Part shown: piece by piece, positions 8,060 to 10,540 of the stretch
Layout of the letters: every line of letters starts with the position of its first letter
How positions within the stretch are numbered: position 1 is the stretch's first letter
Assembly: GCA_934216185.1 (NCBI GenBank)
Contig: CAKQBM010000064.1
Location: 1-10,540, forward strand
DNA: 10,540 nt
Reading direction: 5' to 3'
Source: an uncultured Streptococcus sp.
GTDB taxonomy: Bacteria; Bacillota; Bacilli; Lactobacillales; Streptococcaceae
Program-made: the position numbers and the translations under genes
Notes under the pieces: generated by a model
The model's database searches: none
What the model saw: only the letters and a program-made list of their open reading frames with translations
What the model was told of the DNA's origin: nothing

Positions 8060-8876
8060 CTAACTTTTCTCCTGTTAATCTGATAAAGATCTCTTCTAGT
8101 GTCGGCTCACAAGAGTGAACCACCATCAAATCTGTCGTGTCTAAATGTGGCAATTCTTCAAATGGAACTATCTGTTCTCGTCCATCGTTATAAACCACAC
8201 GTACTTTCTTATCCACATGGTACTTCTGGATAATATCTTGCGGACTTCCATACTCTATTAAGTTCCCCTTATTCAAAAGAGATAAGCGATCACAAAGCAG
8301 AGTTGCTTCATGCATATCATGCGTGGTCAAAAAGATAGTTGTCCCCGCCTGCTTTAATTCTTGAAGTAGGGTATGAATCATCTTAGATGTTGTAGGGTCT
8401 AAGCCACTGGTTGGCTCATCTAGAAAGAGAATCTTAGGAGCATTAAGAAGGGCACGAGCCAAGAACATTCGTTGTTTCATTCCTGTAGATAGTTTTTCTG
8501 CGATAATATCTTTAGCATCTGCCAATCCAACCTGTTGGAGCACCTGATTTACTCTATCTGACTTGAGACCATATAACTTAGCATAGATGAGAAGATTTTT
8601 GTAAAGACTCATCTTTTCATAAAAACCACTGCCATCACTAACAATACCAATTTGTTCCAAATCATTTGAGGTTAAATCTTGAGAATTCTTGCCTAACAAA
8701 ACTGTTTTACCTTGTTCTGCAGCCAACTGACCTGTCAAGACATTGATCATGGTTGTTTTACCTGAGCCAGAAGGACCAAGAAAACCAAAGATTTCACCCT
8801 CCTTAATCTCAAAAGAAATCTGATGAAGAGCTTTTTTGCTCCCAAAACTTTTGCTTACATTTTCAACACGAATCAT
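8052..8876 (-). CDS. ABC transporter ATP-binding protein
   Basis: This is a 274-residue ATPase subunit that powers the adjacent ABC-2 permease. Walker A is at 34-42 (GPSGSGKTT). The signature loop is LSTGMKQR at 129-136. Walker B is at 149-154 (ILFLDE), the D-loop SGLDP at 157-161 and the switch His in TTHD at 186. The Q-loop position lacks the usual Gln and reads IGIVSDGSGFYEKMS (77-91). This layout resembles the E-loop of BcrA/LanF-type peptide-immunity ATPases, but with Asp. A C-terminal extension (about 215-274) has a small regulatory-like domain ending EPTLEEIFIRLTGE, common in exporter ATPases of this group. The ribosome site AAGGAG before ATG 8876 is strong and directly follows the stop of the DUF3169 gene. 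Confidence 0.96.
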   Translation of the reverse strand: MIRVENVSKSFGSKKALHQISFEIKEGEIFGFLGPSGSGKTTMINVLTGQLAAEQGKTVLLGKNSQDLTSNDLEQIGIVSDGSGFYEKMSLYKNLLIYAKLYGLKSDRVNQVLQQVGLADAKDIIAEKLSTGMKQRMFLARALLNAPKILFLDEPTSGLDPTTSKMIHTLLQELKQAGTTIFLTTHDMHEATLLCDRLSLLNKGNLIEYGSPQDIIQKYHVDKKVRVVYNDGREQIVPFEELPHLDTTDLMVVHSCEPTLEEIFIRLTGEKLDV

Positions 8877-8886
8877 AGAAACTCCT

Positions 8887-9624
8887 TTATTTGAAATAAC
8901 GTTTTACCATAGGTATTTGCATCACATTGATATAAATATGAATTGCTCCTACAAGCAAGAAGCCCAGTAGCTGAATCTCTCCTGTCAACAAAGAAATGAT
9001 AAAAAGAAAAATATATAAGCCTGGTAAGACATACTGATTTAATTGGAATAAAATTCGAAAACTCTGTTCCAAATTAGCCTTGCGCTCCCCTTCATCGTAA
9101 GAATCGAAATGCTCTAAGATATCCTTTGGTGTAGAGAAAAATGCCAAATCAAGCTGACGAACAATCGCAATCGTCTTGAAAAGATAATTTTGAGCATTGA
9201 AAACCAACACTAATGCCAAAAAAGAAAGAGATAAGGTTAGATTGCTTCTATTTAGTACAATCTCTTCACTTACTGAAATGAAGAGAGCCAATAAAATCGC
9301 TACGATTGCAATATTAAAAGCAATGCTTCCAAACTCAAGATTCCGGTACATTTGCACATAATAGGTTTCATTCAGGTCATCATCCATTTCCTCTTGATAC
9401 AAGGAATGAAATTTTCTGCTTTTCTTTAAGAAATTGAACGTCAAAAGAATGCTAATGAAACCTATCAGTAAACAAATAGCTGATATCCAGGGTATCAAGA
9501 CTTTTACATCTAACATAATTCCGTGGGATTCGGCACGTGCCTTCAACATATCTACAAATATGTACAAGAAAACTCCCAAGACAATAGACATCAAAAATAA
9601 TAACAATCCACGTTTCTTTTTCAT
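8887..9624 (-). CDS. DUF3169-family membrane protein
   Basis: This 245-residue membrane protein matches the DUF3169 type found beside ABC transporters in Firmicutes; its function is unknown. Hydrophobic segments are near residues 6-26, 42-66, 98-118, 128-148 and a pair at 200-240. A charged cytoplasmic stretch (residues 68-92, including EEMDDDLNETYY) and a second soluble loop (about 160-195, FSTPKDILEHFDSYDEGE) lie between them. I choose ATG 9624 rather than ATG 9630, because AAGGAGA (9631-9637) directly abuts the latter and is six bases from the former. The ribosome site contains the stop of the upstream small gene, and the ATPase ribosome site follows its own stop. It may act as an accessory or sensor subunit of the ABC exporter, inferred from position. 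Confidence 0.85.
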   Translation of the reverse strand: MKKKRGLLLFLMSIVLGVFLYIFVDMLKARAESHGIMLDVKVLIPWISAICLLIGFISILLTFNFLKKSRKFHSLYQEEMDDDLNETYYVQMYRNLEFGSIAFNIAIVAILLALFISVSEEIVLNRSNLTLSLSFLALVLVFNAQNYLFKTIAIVRQLDLAFFSTPKDILEHFDSYDEGERKANLEQSFRILFQLNQYVLPGLYIFLFIISLLTGEIQLLGFLLVGAIHIYINVMQIPMVKRYFK

Positions 9625-9630
9625 ATTCAT

Positions 9631-9637
9631 TCTCCTT
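9631..9637 (-). promoter_or_regulatory. Ribosome binding site deciding the DUF3169 start
   Basis: AAGGAGA on the minus strand abuts ATG 9630 with no spacer but is six bases from ATG 9624, favouring the second ATG. It overlaps the TAA stop (9638-9636) of the preceding small gene, which favours translational coupling. Confidence 0.7.
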
Positions 9638-9824
9638 ATTCACTTGCTAGATTTTTGGATTTCTTTTCAATCCAGTCAACGACTGGGATAAGAGCAAAGT
9701 AGGCCCAAATAAATTGGTCACTTTGATAGGGACTAAACCAACCTAAGTCTATCCCAATCAGTAGAAATACGCTGACTAATAGAGCTATGGCAACTACATA
9801 ATAAATCACTTTATACTTGCTCAT
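9636..9824 (-). CDS. Small two-helix membrane protein, paralog of its upstream neighbour
   Basis: This is a 62-residue protein of no named family that I recognise. It has two hydrophobic segments, near residues 8-30 and 38-50, joined by a short GWFSPYQSDQ loop. A basic tail (EKKSKN) probably faces the cytoplasm. It shares about 26 of 62 residues with the protein encoded just upstream, including KYKVIYY at the start and LGWF in the middle. Two ATGs follow each other (9827 and 9824); the second is seven bases from AGGAG (9832-9836) and aligns with the paralog's start. The gene starts inside the 3' end of its paralog and its stop lies in the DUF3169 ribosome site. Confidence 0.78.
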   Translation of the reverse strand: MSKYKVIYYVVAIALLVSVFLLIGIDLGWFSPYQSDQFIWAYFALIPVVDWIEKKSKNLASE

Positions 9825-9999
9825 CATTTTTCTCCTTTTTCTTCAACCAATTGAAAATGGACAAGAGGACTAAGTTAACCCAAAATAAATACTTACTTTC
9901 AACAAAATAGAACCAACCCAGTAATGTTCCAATCATAGCAAAAGCATTCACAATAAGGGCAAGAACACTCATATAATAAATCACTTTATACTTGTTCAT
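9811..9999 (-). CDS. Small two-helix membrane protein, tandem paralog
   Basis: This is a 62-residue protein with hydrophobic segments near residues 8-31 and 36-50 and a lysine-rich end (KKKEKN). Function is unknown. I place the start at ATG 9999: the strong site GGAGGA (10006-10011) is six bases away, while the in-frame GTG at 10002 is only three bases away. The start overlaps the stop of the XRE regulator gene as TGATG, which usually means tight translational coupling and hence a repressor-partner relation. The downstream neighbour is its paralog, overlapping by 14 bases. Small membrane proteins placed directly after a short XRE regulator are common in Firmicutes; a signalling role is inferred only. 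Confidence 0.78.
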   Translation of the reverse strand: MNKYKVIYYMSVLALIVNAFAMIGTLLGWFYFVESKYLFWVNLVLLSIFNWLKKKEKNDEQV

Positions 10000-10205
10000 C
10001 ACTCGTCCTCCTCCAAGCGAAATACCGATTCGACTGTTTCGTTGAAAATCTGAGATATTTTCAAGGCAATCACAACGGACGGGGTGTATTCGTCCCGTTC
10101 TAATAGGCTGATAGTCTGTCTGGAAACCTCTGCTAGCTTGGCTAGTTCGGTTTGATTGAGGCCATCGCGAGCCCGCAGCTCTTTTAGACGATTTTTTAGT
10201 TGCAT
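9999..10205 (-). CDS. Small XRE-family transcriptional regulator
   Basis: This 68-residue protein consists almost entirely of a Cro/CI-type helix-turn-helix. The HTH is at residues 15-36 (GLNQTELAKLAEVSRQTISL), with SRQTIS as recognition helix. It is followed by the usual ERDEYTPSVVIALKIS helix and the FN..VE.VF.LEE ending typical of this compact class. I choose ATG 10205: the site AGGTG (10212-10216) is six bases upstream, and the longer in-frame GTG at 10214 falls within that site. It probably binds DNA as a dimer and controls its own operon; the operator would lie upstream of 10540. Its stop overlaps the start of the first small membrane protein gene. Confidence 0.92.
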   Translation of the reverse strand: MQLKNRLKELRARDGLNQTELAKLAEVSRQTISLLERDEYTPSVVIALKISQIFNETVESVFRLEEDE

Positions 10206-10214
10206 GTTACACAC

Positions 10215-10529
10215 CTACTTTCCGTCAAATTCAACGGTTTGGATATCCTCAATGCGTTGCAACTTGAATTTTTCTTTTCCCTTTTTATCAACACGGCGTA
10301 GCTTGACCCATTCCTCATCAACATCCACAACTTCCCAGTTATCTGTTCCAAAAACTTGTCCAACGATTGTCGGTGTTTTCCCAATCAATTCTTTTAAGAT
10401 TCTTGACATTTCTTTATTTCCTTTCTGTTTTTGCTCAATTCTTTTGATTTTATTCTCCAGTTTCTTGACCTTTTGGGAATGGTAGATATAATACATAATC
10501 ACAAGAGGTACAAATCCTAATGCCCACAT
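10215..10529 (-). CDS. Membrane-anchored coiled-coil protein with possible Sm-like C-terminal domain
   Basis: This is a 104-residue protein of unknown function. A short hydrophobic segment at residues 2-15 (WALGFVPLVIMYYI) anchors it. A basic coiled-coil stretch follows (about 17-38, SQKVKKLENKIKRIEQKQKG). A compact C-terminal domain fills about 41-104. Its pattern of ELIGK, VVDVDEEWVKL, DKKGKEKFKL and IEDIQTVEF suggests a small five-strand beta barrel of Sm/LSM-like type, by pattern only. ATG 10529 has AAGGAA at 10535-10540, at the very edge of the window. A second in-frame ATG (10409) has its own good ribosome site, so a shorter 64-residue form is possible. The TAG stop is joined to the XRE ribosome site. 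It is the first visible gene of the operon; more genes may precede it. Confidence 0.8.
   Translation of the reverse strand: MWALGFVPLVIMYYIYHSQKVKKLENKIKRIEQKQKGNKEMSRILKELIGKTPTIVGQVFGTDNWEVVDVDEEWVKLRRVDKKGKEKFKLQRIEDIQTVEFDGK
10407..10423 (-). promoter_or_regulatory. Possible internal ribosome site and start in the 104-residue gene
   Basis: On the minus strand AAGGA (10423-10419) lies nine bases before an in-frame ATG (10409-10407), codon 41. Translation from here would give a soluble 64-residue product without the membrane anchor and coiled coil. Usage is not proven. Confidence 0.4.
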
Positions 10530-10540
10530 AATCGTTCCTT

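Noticed and set aside
6462..9999. Whether the small ORFs are bacteriocin precursors.
   Set aside because: None has a double-glycine leader, a cysteine-rich core or a short secreted form; all three look like membrane proteins with basic cytoplasmic tails.
10156..10485. A 109-codon plus-strand open frame opposite the XRE and 104-residue genes.
   Set aside because: Serine/phenylalanine-rich shadow translation; the minus strand has better ribosome sites and a clear HTH domain.

Overview
The window looks like a chromosomal segment of a mitis-group Streptococcus (S. pneumoniae, S. mitis or a close relative). The DNA is AT-rich, genes are tightly packed, Shine-Dalgarno sites are strong (AGGAG type), and the order malC-malD-malA-malR / yitT-like / aspS is the arrangement I recall from pneumococcus. 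The genes look like ordinary core genome: I see no insertion sequence, phage gene, CRISPR array, tRNA or rRNA, and no BOX/RUP-type repeat.

Left part, plus strand (1-3620): the end of the maltodextrin ABC importer operon. It holds the 3' part of malC, then malD, a terminator that includes the malD stop codon, a good sigma-A promoter, malA (DUF1189 membrane protein), the LacI-family repressor gene malR, and a terminator. MalC and MalD form the membrane channel. The solute-binding protein (malX) would lie just upstream of the window. No ATPase gene is present here, consistent with a shared ATPase such as MsmK supplied from elsewhere.

Middle part, minus strand (3625-6344): aspS (aspartyl-tRNA synthetase) with its own extended -10 promoter, followed by a YitT-family membrane protein gene that overlaps the aspS end by 23 bases. 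This unit converges on malR, and the hairpin at 3594-3619 can terminate transcription from both sides.

Right part, minus strand (6433-10529): nine tightly packed genes read leftward. They are a 104-residue anchored coiled-coil protein, a small XRE-type repressor, two tandem paralogous 62-residue membrane proteins, a DUF3169 membrane protein, an ABC ATPase, its ABC-2 type permease, a CPBP (CAAX-type) membrane protease and a 76-residue membrane protein, ending in a terminator. Stop codons sit inside or next to the Shine-Dalgarno site of the next gene at most junctions, so this looks like one transcript with coupled translation. Its promoter must lie upstream of 10540.

The right-hand operon is the least explained part. 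A small repressor, an ABC exporter with a non-standard Q-loop, a DUF3169 protein and a CPBP protease together suggest a regulated membrane or peptide-stress module (possibly antimicrobial-peptide immunity). That is an inference from gene content; no bacteriocin precursor is visible.
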